From positions 1 through 64,000 of the forward strand of contig JAKMXF010000007.1 in assembly GCA_024704765.1 (NCBI GenBank): DNA of 64,000 nt, written 5' to 3'. The position numbers and the translations under genes were made by a program. The notes beneath the pieces were generated by a model that saw nothing but the letters and a program-made list of their open reading frames with translations, was not told the origin of the DNA and ran no database searches. Below are positions 10,981 to 24,900 of this stretch, one piece after another. The first letter of the stretch is position 1. Each line of letters begins with the position of its first letter. This stretch comes from Oopsacas minuta. Taxonomy: Eukaryota; Porifera; Hexactinellida; Lyssacinosida; Leucopsacidae.

Positions 10981-11990
10981 CTAATAACCTGTACAACCAG
11001 GGGAATATTCTAAGCTGCTACACAGGCCAATGTCCACACCAATTTCATCCATGAACTCAGAATAAATGGCGTATGAAGCACTCCTAACCAACTGCGCTTT
11101 CATAGCACCTTTATTCGAAAATTCATAAAGAAGAGCACCAAGAGTATGATGATTTCGAAAATATTTACTCACATCGATAATTGGATTTATAATTGATCAG
11201 GAGTTACATCTTGTCCCAAAAGATTTAGTAGATGAGAGGAACATCCATAAGTGACAATCGAATTGTCCATCTGGTATAGCTTGTTGCGCATCGATTCCTT
11301 TTCTCTTTCGCTATCAGTTACAATCCCTACTGTACGACATTAGAATTTTGTTTCAGCCTCAGAGATAGACTTTTCAAATAATGAAACACAGTAAGAAGCA
11401 GCTTTCTTTTGTGCACCAGTATCTATTATATTTAGAAAATATGTTTTTGAACCTGTGTGGATGACAGTAGCAATAACGGGATTATTGTCTGTGAATATCT
11501 CTCCAGCCATCTTGAATTAACGTTCCTTCTTTATTTCGTGCATGTTCAACAATATGTTCATTGATTTGTCATGTACTATATTAACACCAGATAGTTCTTT
11601 TCTGTTTAGAGAGTAACCTGACCGAAGAAGGGATATATCATTGATTTAAATTCTTTGTGTTCAGCAGCATTGAATGGTATGTTGCAGGCATAAAAGAATA
11701 GAGCTATTTGAAAATCGAACTGAGTAGCTGCAGCAGAATTAGTCCTTATCGTAAAATATGACATTTGTGGTTGACATGTTTAGGACGCTTCAGTGGTGAG
11801 GGCTGTGGCGAACTTTCAAATATCAAATCAGGTTCTAGATGAGTACTGCTTAAAGAATGGCAATGTTTCTGTGATTGCGGAATCGTTCTATGTTATTACT
11901 AACCAATTAATTCCAATCTATGCCTCTTTCTTTGGGACCTTCTAACTTTAGAAAAAAACTCCTAGTGGGATGACTGGGTCTACCACTTGC
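10981..11990 (-). pseudogene. decayed hAT-family transposase (DUF659-like)
   Basis: Reading the minus strand piecewise, several hAT transposase landmarks appear in the right order but different frames: DGW followed by a degraded catalytic region (about 11515-11390), YGCSSHLLNLLGQD (about 11265-11215), and YFRNHHTLGALLYEF (11165-11110). Stops and frame changes separate them, so it cannot encode a transposase. I cannot define terminal repeats. The assignment rests on recalled family motifs and needs an alignment. Confidence 0.5.
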
Positions 11991-12512
11991 CATTATTCTA
12001 ACACAATGTATATGTATACTAATTGGATATGCAAGATAAAAATCAATTTCAGTAGTATCATGCTATCGATTAAACATTAGCGCGCTTCACTTGCACGACA
12101 GGCCGTATACTGAACACTTCGTTCCTCGGATTTGGGTTCGTACACATTGGCAAACTTTCTTAGTGCTTTTGGTCGCAAAACAAACGAATACAGGAGCAGC
12201 TACGTAGCTGATTGTAATATTTCGCACTTCGTGCTTCGAGTATTAAGAATTTCTCAAAATTTTCGAAATTTGGTTTTTTGTATAGTCATGTGACGAAATA
12301 TTGCACGCTACGTGATTTCCAAATATGACGACATAAGATCCGTCTTCGTACAAAATATGTAAATTGAAGAGGCGATTGCTGCCACTTAAAAAGCTCCTGA
12401 AGATTACTGACTAAAAATACTCCTACACATGTAAAATCAATAATATACAGATAATATATTGATCAGCGAGTATGAGTAATAACAATTCTAAAAATCTCAA
12501 GAATGATGAAAA

Positions 12513-15500
12513 CTAAAAAGATTTCCAATTAATTCCAGCAAAATTTGGTTTATCTTCGTTTGACTTCTCTATAGCACCAGAGACATTGTTCTGCATCCAA
12601 ATTTGATTAATTTCTTTGTAGCCCTGAGGGGAAAGAAAGAGAGGAGAGCCTTTCCTCAATTCCCTGTCGTGTTCCCCGAATTGATCAAGATAAGGGACCT
12701 GTTGTATTGTTCCTGTGGCTGGTAGATTTTCTGAAGATAATGAAACTGATATTAATAGAAGAACCGCGTTCTTTACCCAGATACCAATACCAATTCCATT
12801 AGAGCATTGTAGTATATGCTCAGTGAATGGACCTACAGGAGGTTTGTCGATGGCAGATTGTTTGTAAGTCTCAGTACAAGCGAAACACGATAAACACACA
12901 TACTTCCCACAAACCATACATTTAATCACCTCATCAGCTCTCTGTAGCGTAATTGGACAATCGTATGCAAGTGCATCAGTGAGAATATCAATGTAAGTAT
13001 TCGGCAAGATAACTAGGCCACCGTATGGAAATATGATCTGAGAGGGATGCTGAATGTGCTGAGAATAGACCAGGCTGAAATTACTGGTAACAGCAAACCA
13101 ATTCCTAATTAATTCTTCTAGATTACGTGTAGTAAACACTTCACTTATACAGGACATTAGACCTGGACAACCTATGAATTTAAGCAGCCTTTCAACCTGT
13201 TCAAAATCATCATTAGCTCCATATTCATCTGTCTTCTCAGATATCTCAGTAGGAAACGGAAGGTTAAGTAGCAGGTTGTAAAACATGGCTGCTGCTCTCA
13301 GAAATGGTAAAATAAGACGTACAACTTCTCTATGTAATTGTTTCATAGAGAAGTTATACTGTCGCAGTTTTTCAGGTAGAGCTTTCCTCCGCAGGGTCCA
13401 GAGTTTGAAAAGAGAATCTCTATTAACACCATCATGTTCTGCATCAGCTGATAGCGTGTCTAGATTCGTGCATAACAGTATCTGTATCAGTCTATAGTAT
13501 AATAATAGCTTAAACACGTGTAGACTGATAGTAGGCAAGAGGTTGAGACATGTACTGTGATCAGGCACAGGTTGAACAACTTCAGTTATAAGATGAGGGA
13601 GAGAAAACTGGAGATAAACGAGAAGGGAAAAGGCATCATAGTCAAAGGTTTTGGAATCAGGATTATTTGATGACGTCAGTAACGCATCGAGAATTGTATT
13701 AGTATTCTGGCAGCAAACTTGATGGAATTCTACGTTCTTGGCAATTACAGCTGTATGGACTATAGAGCGAAGTACGAGCCGTTGATGAGCACTTACTTCA
13801 TCAGAAACTAATCTCTCCAGAGACATTATCTCGTTATTCTTAGATTGTATTGTATAGTTAACTGTGTTATTCATTGCATTTACTATGAACGATGGGTCAA
13901 CAGGTGCAGAACCTGCATAAGCTATCTCTTTACATTTAGCCTGCATCTTGAATGCATCTTCGTTTTTTGTGAAGAAAAGAACTGAATGGAACCTATCTGG
14001 CAATTGGTGGAAGCAATCAATGAAAGCTGTAGCAATGTTAACAGCATTTTCTGTGTAGAACTTAGCATTTGTGATACCATATAATAAGTTTAAAAATTGT
14101 TCAAAGCTAGGAGGTTTGTGCGTCTCAGATACTTCAGCGTTGTAATTAAGACCTTGTGATAAGGGAATAATAGTGTTACAAACTGAATAGCATAATGGAC
14201 ATTTGAATTCTTCTGGTGATATAACCAACTGACTGTATATTGAAGAAGACCCCTTCATAAACTGGTCCCAACAAACGAAATGAAAAGTGTGACCACATGA
14301 TTTAGTTACCACCCCCATGTCTAGAGTAGCAGGTGTTAGAACAGCATTTGTATCATGAAGAGACTTTATAGTACTCTGTCCCTTACGAAGCCCTGAGTAT
14401 GAAGCGCAATGACCTGGAAGAACAAAGAATTTACCAGGTTCTGTATGTGATTGATTTTCTGCAGTTTCTTGACAAAACATACAACCAATAGATTCCCGAT
14501 CATGCAACGAATTCAAACATTGTATGCCAATGCCAGCACTATTTGGCTGGACTCTACTCTGTTCTTGATCAGGTTTCTCAATAAGCTCATCATCATCCTC
14601 ATCAGAAGAACCAAACCCTACTAGAAACGATGCTTGTTTTTTTTTCAAATCATCCATTGCCTTTGTTTGAGCTTCCTGTATTTCTTCAATTAATTTCTTC
14701 TCAGAATCTTCACGAGCTGTAATCTGTTCAGAGATATCTCGGATCTGTTCCTTCGGCAATAACTCACTATTAATCCAATCAACCAATTCTCTTATGTCAG
14801 CACAAGAGGGTGTAGATGAGAGTATTGCTAGGATAGGAAGGAAATCGAAACTAGAATTAGCACTAGCTCCTTTTAGACAATCCTTAAACCCAGAAATGTT
14901 TCCTAATTTCTCTTCTTGTATCCCAATAGAGATTAAGAATAGAGCTTGATGTGTCATATAGTCAGTTACCAGCTCACTCTCCTTTTTCGCTCTTTCTAGG
15001 ATTATAAACAGAATATGGAAGAACAAAGGATGTTCCAGGATACAGAGTATACGCCGGAGATGTGGTCTGAAGTTAGGCAAAAGTGGAGGAGAGAGAATAG
15101 TACTTAAAATGTCTTTTTTCAACTGACAGAGTGCTTTTAATTGATTACCGGATTGAGACTGGTTCTCCTTAGAATCATGATAAAAGAATACACAAACTCT
15201 GTCATAATATTTAGGTTTTAAAGTAAACTGTTTCTTCCTACTCATAATTGATTCGTCAGCAAGTATTGACAGTTGTGTGTCAAGAATACTTTGTATTGAA
15301 TAGTCATTATTACCTCTCGTAAGCTCGTCCATAAGATTTTGATGCTTCCAATGATCCAAAAATAGAATGTTGATGAGTTTCTGCTCCATCACCTCCTCCT
15401 CCGTCAACTCAGCTGTATCAGTGTTATTCCTCTCAATTATTATCGTTATCAAAGTACCCAGCATCTCTTCACACATGTTCTGTATGAATAGATTCCTATC

Positions 15501-15914
15501 AGCTGCACCACTTGACTTAGAGAGTTTATAGTTAGGTTCAAACCATTTTGCTACTTCAAATTTCTGAATTAAGTTCAGTAGTACATAATCAGTTGGCAGG
15601 TATGCAGTTAATAGCTGTAGCATGTATACGTCACGATAATACATCTCGTTACAAATGAATGAATGATAATTGTTAACCATTTGAACCACGGACATGCCGT
15701 TCTTTTTCCAGAAATTATTCAGAACTTGACTTTTGAAGACAATAGGCTGTAAACATCTCTCAAATAGCCAGTGCATTATGCTTTCATCACAGAGACATGT
15801 GTCAGTAGTTAGATTGATGCCTTGAGAATGACAAGCACACAGTAATCCTGACAGGAGACGTGTTAGAGGCATGTGACAGCTGTTATGTAGATTAGTGACT
15901 ACACCTGGATGTAT
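12513..15914 (-). CDS. UBR ligase exon 6 (RING and C-terminal region, very large)
   Basis: A single 3,402-base exon codes for residues 566-1698. The acceptor TTCATTATAG ends at 15915 and joins in phase 0. It holds a charged linker (SDEDDDELIEKPD), the RING and the C-terminal autoinhibitory region with another Cys/His cluster (CMVCGKYVCLSCF, HILQC). Two thirds of the protein is in this one exon, while the first third is split by five introns. Confidence 0.95.
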   Translation of the reverse strand: MHPGVVTNLHNSCHMPLTRLLSGLLCACHSQGINLTTDTCLCDESIMHWLFERCLQPIVFKSQVLNNFWKKNGMSVVQMVNNYHSFICNEMYYRDVYMLQLLTAYLPTDYVLLNLIQKFEVAKWFEPNYKLSKSSGAADRNLFIQNMCEEMLGTLITIIIERNNTDTAELTEEEVMEQKLINILFLDHWKHQNLMDELTRGNNDYSIQSILDTQLSILADESIMSRKKQFTLKPKYYDRVCVFFYHDSKENQSQSGNQLKALCQLKKDILSTILSPPLLPNFRPHLRRILCILEHPLFFHILFIILERAKKESELVTDYMTHQALFLISIGIQEEKLGNISGFKDCLKGASANSSFDFLPILAILSSTPSCADIRELVDWINSELLPKEQIRDISEQITAREDSEKKLIEEIQEAQTKAMDDLKKKQASFLVGFGSSDEDDDELIEKPDQEQSRVQPNSAGIGIQCLNSLHDRESIGCMFCQETAENQSHTEPGKFFVLPGHCASYSGLRKGQSTIKSLHDTNAVLTPATLDMGVVTKSCGHTFHFVCWDQFMKGSSSIYSQLVISPEEFKCPLCYSVCNTIIPLSQGLNYNAEVSETHKPPSFEQFLNLLYGITNAKFYTENAVNIATAFIDCFHQLPDRFHSVLFFTKNEDAFKMQAKCKEIAYAGSAPVDPSFIVNAMNNTVNYTIQSKNNEIMSLERLVSDEVSAHQRLVLRSIVHTAVIAKNVEFHQVCCQNTNTILDALLTSSNNPDSKTFDYDAFSLLVYLQFSLPHLITEVVQPVPDHSTCLNLLPTISLHVFKLLLYYRLIQILLCTNLDTLSADAEHDGVNRDSLFKLWTLRRKALPEKLRQYNFSMKQLHREVVRLILPFLRAAAMFYNLLLNLPFPTEISEKTDEYGANDDFEQVERLLKFIGCPGLMSCISEVFTTRNLEELIRNWFAVTSNFSLVYSQHIQHPSQIIFPYGGLVILPNTYIDILTDALAYDCPITLQRADEVIKCMVCGKYVCLSCFACTETYKQSAIDKPPVGPFTEHILQCSNGIGIGIWVKNAVLLLISVSLSSENLPATGTIQQVPYLDQFGEHDRELRKGSPLFLSPQGYKEINQIWMQNNVSGAIEKSNEDKPNFAGINWKSF

Positions 15915-18900
15915 CTATAATGAATAAATATTAAATGAATAGATAGATAGAGAGGATATTGAGGTTTCCAGCCCGGGGAGTAGTTGTAGCTCGGATTGCT
16001 CGGGCTGGGAAGGGCTTTTCGTCAAGGGAAAAGTGAATTAAATATTACATGATAATACAATATTTCACCTCAAAACTGCACTTATATAACGAGTGTGAAG
16101 TTAGCGTAGGATTCGACTGAGCATACTTGAAATTAAAATTAGATGCCCTTCCCATTATTTGATTTGGTTAAAATCATAGAACAAACGGAAGATATATATA
16201 TGGACGTTTATGAATATCTAAAAATATTTTACACTTTCAAACGTAAATTTCACAAAAAATGTTTTTTTACAGTGTTTTTGAATTGAAGTTCCAACTAATC
16301 ACGCCTGTTTCTGAATATTAGACGTGTGTTTAACAAAGTTTGTGAGATAATGTTGACATCCTTGTCAGATATAGTTTTCAAAGTTTGACTAAATTTAGGT
16401 TTCGAATTCTGATACTATACTATCTTTCATATATAATTATGTGGTAAGCCACTTAGACCTAGAATAATTTTGTAAATGTTGATTATTATTATTTTATTCA
16501 GTTTAGCGTTCAGAATTATTACCTCAAACCTATACTATTCATTGACGATCAATTCTCATTAAATAAAAACCCTAGTAATAATCTTATTAACGAATCATTA
16601 CTGTTTCAGACAAACATGTACTAACTACAAAATGTCTAGCAGACAGACTAGTAGTGCAGCACGGGCCTCTGAGTTATCTCTCTCACCAATCAACTACATC
16701 ATTACTCTAGGCCAGTATTCTCTTATAGAATACGAAGTTGGCTTTAGATTTTCTTTGGAGCCTTTTTAGTCACAAACCTGATCCTATTAAATATCAATGC
16801 AGTAGTCAGAACTTCGATACTATAGTTCGTCCATTAAATCCCAGGATAATTTTCAGCATGTTCATGCCAAATTTCGCTCGTTCGACATGCAAACAATTAA
16901 TATACAAAGATTATGAGAAATTCCTAAAAATAGTGAAAGTTTGTGGCGATTACACTGACCTGGATAAAATAAATAATTACTAATATTAGATGGCGTACTA
17001 CACCTGTTAGAGCTAGTGGGTGTCAACCTTGAGGATTATGGACATGAAATGGAATAGGTAACAAGAATGTCATCCAGGACGAGTGAAATGCATCCCTAGA
17101 CCCCTGAATATATTGATGAAATGGACAAAATCCCTGAACGGTTGTTAGATATGAAAATACAATTTCGTATCAACCATTCAAGCCCTGAATATCCATTGAT
17201 ACAAATACTAGTCTGAGTAGTATAGTTTGATTTTGAATAGATCGAATTTTAGTAACATTCTCAACTCGCGACTCGCGTTAGAACCAAGTCGAGTACAATA
17301 AAACTACCGTTATGATAATGTGATTATCTACACCATATAGCATGAAAGTAATTGATATTACTCAACTTACAAAGAAATTCCGCACATAAAGGAATGAAAC
17401 AGGGGTCCTAGGAATTAGTTCATAGTAGCTTGGTACTTCTTACTTTACGTGAAATTACTGTGCGGAGACTTTCCATATTATAGCGTACTCTCGTCATAAC
17501 TTAAGACTGTTATCAATAATTTTTGCGGTCGTACAACTATGGGAGTGGTATCAAAACCTATATTTTAGGGGCTAAAATCTAGTACTAATTTTAGCCCCTA
17601 TTATGCTAGGTAATTGCAGCAAAATAGGTGCATTTATCTAGTATCGTGTTTTACAATCCAGGTGGAATAGCATTATAGAAAATCGGGGGCTAAAGCGGCG
17701 TTCATAATTTAACGACTAACGAATTAGTTGATTGGTAAGAAAGATGACTCAGAGGCCCAAGCTGCACTACCAGTCTGTCTGCTGACATTTTCTATTTAGT
17801 ACACATTTGTATGGAATAGTAATTATTTCGTTAAAAGATTATGAATTACTAGAGTTATAAATTTTATGAGAATATATTGCGGATTTTCATAATCTTAATG
17901 AGCATCGTTAGTGCATGCATATGCAATAAGTTGAATAATTTATGGAAATACTGAAATCGGCCTTATTCTAAGGATCGGCTGGTTGGCTTAAAACATGCTT
18001 CTTCCGGCGATTAACGCCTTAAAGGGAATACTTGAAAAGAGTAAACATAATCAGAATGGCAGATAATTTACCTGACAAGAATAGTTCCTGAACACAGTTG
18101 TCTCCAAGCTCTTAAACCCAACAGGCTTCATTAGTTGGAGAGTCTCAAATACAATATTAATAGATTCTAGCAGAAGAGATCTATTCTTAGGCAACCATCC
18201 AATAAAATATGAGGTTATTGGTTGCAAAAGTCTCTGAAAGTAGAATACTTCTCTCCAGTCGCTCTCAAATGGTACATGAGCCACAAGTTCTCTCTTTACA
18301 GCATCAGTCCCCTCGAATAGTTTCAATACAGTGACATGAGATTTCAAGCCTTGAAGGAATGCATATCTTACAGGTTCAGTTAGAACACCAGAGTTAGGAG
18401 AATGACGTAGTAAATAGCCTACGTCATGAGATGTACAGTGTGCACGTCTCGTTCTATGTTTATTGAATGATTTAACCGCACTGCTATTGATGGGGGTTTT
18501 TTCTCGTCCTAAAGAGCAAAGATCCTCAATAAATAACTATTTATCAGGGTTTTTCCCAGAGTGTTTTGGCATATCGGGCCGATATGCCTTCAGAGGAAGG
18601 GTGATATCCCTTACAAATACCTCTGTGAAGTGGATGAATATAATATTTTTCTAATTATGTAATATTGAGATGTCAAATTGTCAGCTATTTACATCAAAGT
18701 TTAACATGTGTACTTTAGATGGACCTAAAATATTTAAAATAATAAATTGTACATAATAGCTAACCTGACATCACATAACAAGTACTCCTTGATGTTTATA
18801 CTGAAACGTGTTGTTTCCAAATTTAGCACTAAAATGATTTATTACAGAAAATTAATAGTCGAATTCCTCAATTCTAGAGGTAAATTTCAATGGTGTGAGC

Positions 18901-21900
18901 CATAATTATCTCTAAAGGTATTCCACATTTTCCAGAGGTAGATTCAATACAAATAAATTGAAAGTGAAACAAATTCTCCGCTTATAGAGGTTTCCCATTT
19001 ATAGATATCCCACCAATAGAGGTTGTACCGTATATAGGGCAGTCGGAAGTGGGGTCTGGGGGCCATGGCCGCCCCTTTTCATTATCACAAAACAGCACAA
19101 TTGCGGATACGCCTTAAGGAAATCCTATGGAGAAGCCTGTGTATGATAAAAATAAGATATAGTGCATGTCTAGACGAGTGGTGGGCACAATGTTTACACG
19201 ACCACTACTTAGTTTATACGCTTGGCTATATCATACTACTATTTGTGGTGGGTCATGTCACCACAAATTAGTACTAAGAGAGTTGATTAAATACAGTAGA
19301 TCTCGACTTGTACCATGGACTCCTTTAAAGAAGGACTAAATCCTCCCATGCTCGGGGTTTTTAACTTGAGTCTGAAGGATTAACTTGAGTCCTGGCCTAA
19401 AATGACTTCTAGAAGGGCTAGAGACACGATCTCGGGTCCACATAGGGGATTTTGAGGACGGCGAGTCCAATGGCGCCATTTTCAACACCACCTGGGGTCA
19501 TCTTAAAGGTCAAAAGGATGAATTTTGGTAATTTTTGCCCGTTTTTTCGTCTAACTAATAAAGGTGAGACATGGCTGATTGTAATGAGACGCAGTAGTGT
19601 ATAGCAGCACAAATTTGATATTTATTGTCATATACAGTAGAACTCGTTTAGCACGTACCCTGGATAAGAGGTACTTCGGCTTAGTACGTACTAAATTTAT
19701 GAACCAAAATTCATTATTACATAGGATTCTATGTAAATACAACTCGGATAGTACGTACTTTTTTAGATTTCCCGAGGGGGTACGTCTTATCCGAGTTCTA
19801 CTGTATGTAATTAAATTATATGCCTACCACAACACTATGTCTATTACAACATTGTCTATGCCTATCGTTAGTTAGAGAGCTTGTCTTGCCTCCTGAGGCA
19901 TCCCAAAGACTGTTCTTTGTCACTTACATTGAGGACATGAGCTTTCAATAGAATGTTAGCTAAAGTAGTACAAAATGCAGCCTTATTACCTGCTAAAGGT
20001 GCATCTACAAAGGATAATAGCTCAGCAAAATGAAAGCGGTAACACATTTTAGTCTGGTCATGCAAATTATAGGCATTGTGTACGAAAAAGACGATTGACA
20101 TAGTCGGCACACTCAGTCCACCTCTATTCTATTATCTAGGAACTCAGATGACACCTCGTTACCATCTTCATCACCAATGATCTCCTCCATACTATTGCTA
20201 TCACCATATTTATAAACAAGGTATCCGGCCAAATAAACAACTTTATGCTTAAGGGTATCATCAGACCTCAGGAGTTCTTGAGTGTCTTGAGGAGTGATCT
20301 CGTCAACGAATTCACTTCGCTCAGCTGGATTTTCGGAAGTTGTACAATTCTTGTCACAATCAAGCACACGAGAACTAGATTCTGGCATAATGTCATGCTT
20401 ACTGAGTGTTTGCAAGTTTACAATTTTAGCTGCAGCCATAATGTTAACTACGTCAGTGTAAAGGTTTCCACCTATTCTTTGCCTGGCTTGGCCGAAAAAC
20501 TTTCCAAGGCTCATCCGCGAATATAGCAGGAAGAACGAAGTCAAAGTCTTTGTCCGCCAGAAGCAATTTGGCAGCATCCACATTATTACGTGTGGACACA
20601 GTGAAGGCTTCAGCAGTTTGCTTAGTTAGCTTCAGCTTACGACCACTACCTCCTTGCCATGCGCTGGTAGATATAATTTGGCAGGCCTCCTCCAGCCAAG
20701 TGAAACTTGTATATTCTGCTGCCAAGGCTGTCTGGATTCGTCGCGAAGACGGATAGCTGAGAAACGGTCTTTCACATTCATTATCTTGAATCACTCACTC
20801 ATTGTCTGGGTGAGAATGATGGTGCCTTCGCTGATGCCCAGTGAACCCTTGAACGTCTTCAAGGCAGCGACAGTCTTGTCATTGAACACTTGACATACCA
20901 ATGGTACGCTCTGACGTTGAAGGGGCTTGGGGAAAACAGCGGTGTGTGTCAGCTTGGTTAAGCGAATAGGAGTAGCTCGGTCGATCTCATAAAGTTTCTG
21001 AATATCACTCCACTAAGCTTTTACTCATTGCCATCTACGACAAATGAGAGTGTCTTGCTATCAACAGTAATTCAGTTGTTACGTATATTTTTGAAGATGT
21101 GCAAGTAGTCGCACACTAAGAACATAGATTGTTCTTGAATCGATAGCACTTGACAACTTCCAGGTCCTCCAAGTTTTGAATAAACACTGTGGTTGGTATT
21201 GCAATTGTCACATATTAAAGAAATCACAGTACCGCCAGCACCAACGACAGCTGAACCAGCTTCGATAAGAAGTTCTTTCAGCTGATCCGAAGTTAGTTTT
21301 TTGCAGGGCAAAACGCGTAGAATATAGCGTGGACCACCAAAATGGCAGGCAACTTCAACGACCATAGCATGTGAGGCAAGCATTTCATGGTCACCACCCG
21401 TTGCAGTATTTTGAGAGTATCCTAGAACATGCCTCCAGAAATCGCAATGTCTCGACCAGCTTTACCTCGTCAAACATTAAATTTACCAAACGCTGCTGTG
21501 GCTTAAGCTGGTCGAACAAGGTTTTGAGGTTGGAGTCCTGCAGACTCCTAGCAAGCATCTGTTTTACCTTTTCTGTTGATGGCAGAATGATTAAGCCGGA
21601 TCGGTGAATCATTTTGTATGCACTGAGTAATATGTTGTGAAGCTGCACTGCGAAAATCATATTATCAGTGTCAAATCGGCGTCCATCAGGAGGTTTGAAT
21701 ATAAGGCACAGCTGCGACAGAAGGAAGGTGAAATGAGCAAGCTCGTGCGCCTCAGTCATCTTGCAGAGCTGGCTTATTGCGTGCTCAAGAATTTCTTGGC
21801 TTGTGTATTCATAGGCGTTTACCTGGTCAGTTATGTATCCAATCTGGGACCATTTCGAGAGTAAGCTGTTCTTCTGCAAAGGAAATAGTCGCTTGGACAC

Positions 21901-24900
21901 CATCTTTGCCAACTCTATTCAAGAACTGACTTGTTGGAAATGACAGAACTGCTTGACAGTTTGTCCAGTAGCGTCAGTTCTTGATAGGTACAGGTTTTTC
22001 TGGTCTTTTATAACGTTAAAGCCTAAAATAGGAGCTTATTTTGGCGGAGAAGTGGTCGAAATCTTGGATCTTGTCTGCAGCCTCATTAGCTGCCTGCACC
22101 TTCTTAGCTCTTGATTTTGATGTAGATGATGTTGGGCGTGGAGCTGAGGTGATCTGCTTCAAAACTGATTTCGGTACTCCAGGAAATATTGATGGCGGTT
22201 CTTTGGGTCGCTTTCCACCCTTTACTGACACCTATTCACAATTGAAATGTCCCTCACAAATATATATATCTCCTTCAAGCGCCTCAAGCTTTCTTTTTCA
22301 TTCGGTATTGCCAATATCCATCTCTCCCTCTCGTCAGGATCTTTTGGGAAGGATATGACCTTTAGGTAAGGCGTCCCATCATAGTTTCCTCTACAATCAA
22401 AACAACTGGAACGACGTGGCATATTGTCACAAAAGCTGAAAACAAAACAAAGATCCTGTTAGATCACCAGCTGGAAAGGTTCAATCAAAATATCAGAGTA
22501 TCAATCCAAGTAAAATATGTTCAAAAAGTCTTGACGTACGACATATGACACATTATCATGCATAATTAATATCAATAAACATGCAGACATATTTGCAACA
22601 AGAAAATAGAACATTCCCACTCAGCCACTGCACAAAACATGCAAATATCCCATAAACAGAAGGAAAACATAAGGAAATGTGGTTGAAAACAGGAAGTTCA
22701 TATCTGCGTAAGGTCAAAGAGAAATGTGGCCAATACTCTTATTTTAAGCTTCCTGGTTGTGTCTGGCCCCCAACCACAGGTTAAATATAGGTTCTAATGC
22801 TTTTTCAATTTTCTAATTGGAGCCTCTCAGACTCAAGTTAAAAACCCCGAGATCGCGACGTTCCAGTCCTCCTCTAAAGGAGTCTATGGCTAGTACATAC
22901 TTCTGGATACACTTGGCAAGTAACATATTGATCTAGTTCTATTGTAGTTCTCCTATTAGGAAATATTTTGCATAGTTTTCCTTGTTATACGCGAATTATT
23001 AAGCGTACTATTACCATACAAATATTTACTCGACTATGTCTATGAAAAAAGTTGCTAATAGAGATAGAAATAGCTAAATTGTTAACAACCAAAGGAAAAT
23101 TGTGGTTGTTAACGACTATTGATAATTTCTAATTTCCAGCTCTACATCTCATGGCTGTATCCCGTAGGAGATGGTCCGGTAGGGCAGGTTTAACCGGCCA
23201 ACATTTTGACAGCTAATACAAATGGCATTTGTCAACCAGATCAACTTTGGTGACCCATAAATTATTAAATGTCAACATGACCAACTGAAATATGCTTGCA
23301 ACGGCCTGTATCTATGCATATTAACTAAATTGAGAGCTCAAATGGGTGGTAGCGGCACGAATTGGGTTGTTAACAACAAAAATTAAGTTTAAAACCTCAA
23401 ATAACTAGAAGGCTGAACTGTAATCTATATTATTAAATCCAAATTGTTGTCTGTTGTTTGTCCGTTGTGAAGGAAAGGATATGCGGTATGCAATTTTGAA
23501 ATTGTCACATAACTATGTAAATAGAATTCAATATAACTTCACTAAATATATCGAATATACTGAATCCCATTTTCACACTTTTAGATTAATCATATGTAAA
23601 TTTATTGTTGTTTTTATGAATATAAAGGAAACAAATTAACAAAATCTCAAAATTTACGCAGATACTTGCCATCAACGGCTATCAAGGGAGAGGATCTTAC
23701 AAAATAATTCAATAACATATATGCCATATACGTATATTTGTGAATTACATTGTTCGAAATATATCTATATTATAATACTCAAGGGGTCGTCAATTTGGAG
23801 AATAATGGATACCTCTGGGCGCAATGCGCCCAGTTCATCGCGGACCGACGAGCCAAAGGCTCGTGGTTTTGAAAATTGTAACTATTAACAACATTTCCAA
23901 CATCCCTGCTAATTGGTGAATACCACCGTATTATACATCAGTAAGGTTGTACCTTTATTTGAGATGCAGTTCTCCAATAGATTTAGAATTTGTACAAGTG
24001 CATTAGATCCCTCAATTAGATAGATTGCAAGAGATGGACTGGTGAATAACTGAACTGACATGAAATGTAGGGTACAATTTTCCTTAGATGTATTGTCAAC
24101 GTATTGAAGTAGAATTGTCTCATAATTCTTAAGGTAGAGCTCAGCAAACATCTTCTTCGTGTCTTCCTGAGGTATTACAATTTGGAGAAAAATTGCAAGC
24201 CATGCCTCGCATGCACCAATCCATAAGCTGGGAAATACAGAGAATATATATTCAAATAATGTATCCCCATTTGTTATAGCCAAGTCTGAGGAGAAGAGAG
24301 TCTGTAAATAAACATATTAGAGCAAAAATACAAGTAGAAAATTATATACAAACATTCTTATGGTATTAACAACTACGAGTACAGTAGAAGCGCACGAACT
24401 AGGGCATCTTGGTGTCACTTCAAAAGCGACCCAGTTTGCGAGCTTCTACTCATAATATACGTAATACATGCAAGTAATGAGTATACTTCTGAAAATGAAA
24501 ATCGATATTTCTGTTTAACAATTCGACGAGTTAACTGCCCCGTATATATCCTAAATGTCATTATGCAAATTTAAATATTAACATTTAGATTTTTGGTATA
24601 CAGTGGAGTCTCCGAATAACGGACACGTTGGTGACATGGCTTCTGTCCGTTGTAGAGAATTGTCCGCTTATCGGAGGCTGGTCCATCTTTTTATCAAAAC
24701 ACCAATATGTATCATTTTGAATGCAGTTTTACATGTATTAAAGTTGAATAGTTACGGGAGAAGTCAAGTTTCATTATACTGGAATAAGAATTAATATAAT
24801 ATTGAGTGATGACTGATGAGTAATGTAAGCATATTGGCCATGCTTTATACTCTATATATATTATAATGGGTGCGCAAATAAGTCAGGAAGATAACTTTGT

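Larger units (their letters stand above)
19294..22906 (-). mobile_element. P-element-like DNA transposon in UBR intron 4, degenerate
   Basis: The left end (19294-19375) and right end (22828-22906) form an inverted repeat of about 80 bp with shared blocks such as GACTCCTTTA.AG.AGGACT and CTCGGGGTTTTTAACTTGAG. The enclosed minus-strand coding relic has a THAP domain and P-element transposase features. A smaller element is nested inside at 19633-19805. I see no clear target duplication. The element lies wholly within a host intron and in the host gene's sense orientation. Confidence 0.85.

Noticed and set aside
19294..22906. A domesticated THAP gene of the host
   Set aside because: Terminal inverted repeats enclose it and the frame is broken in several places, so a dead transposon fits better.
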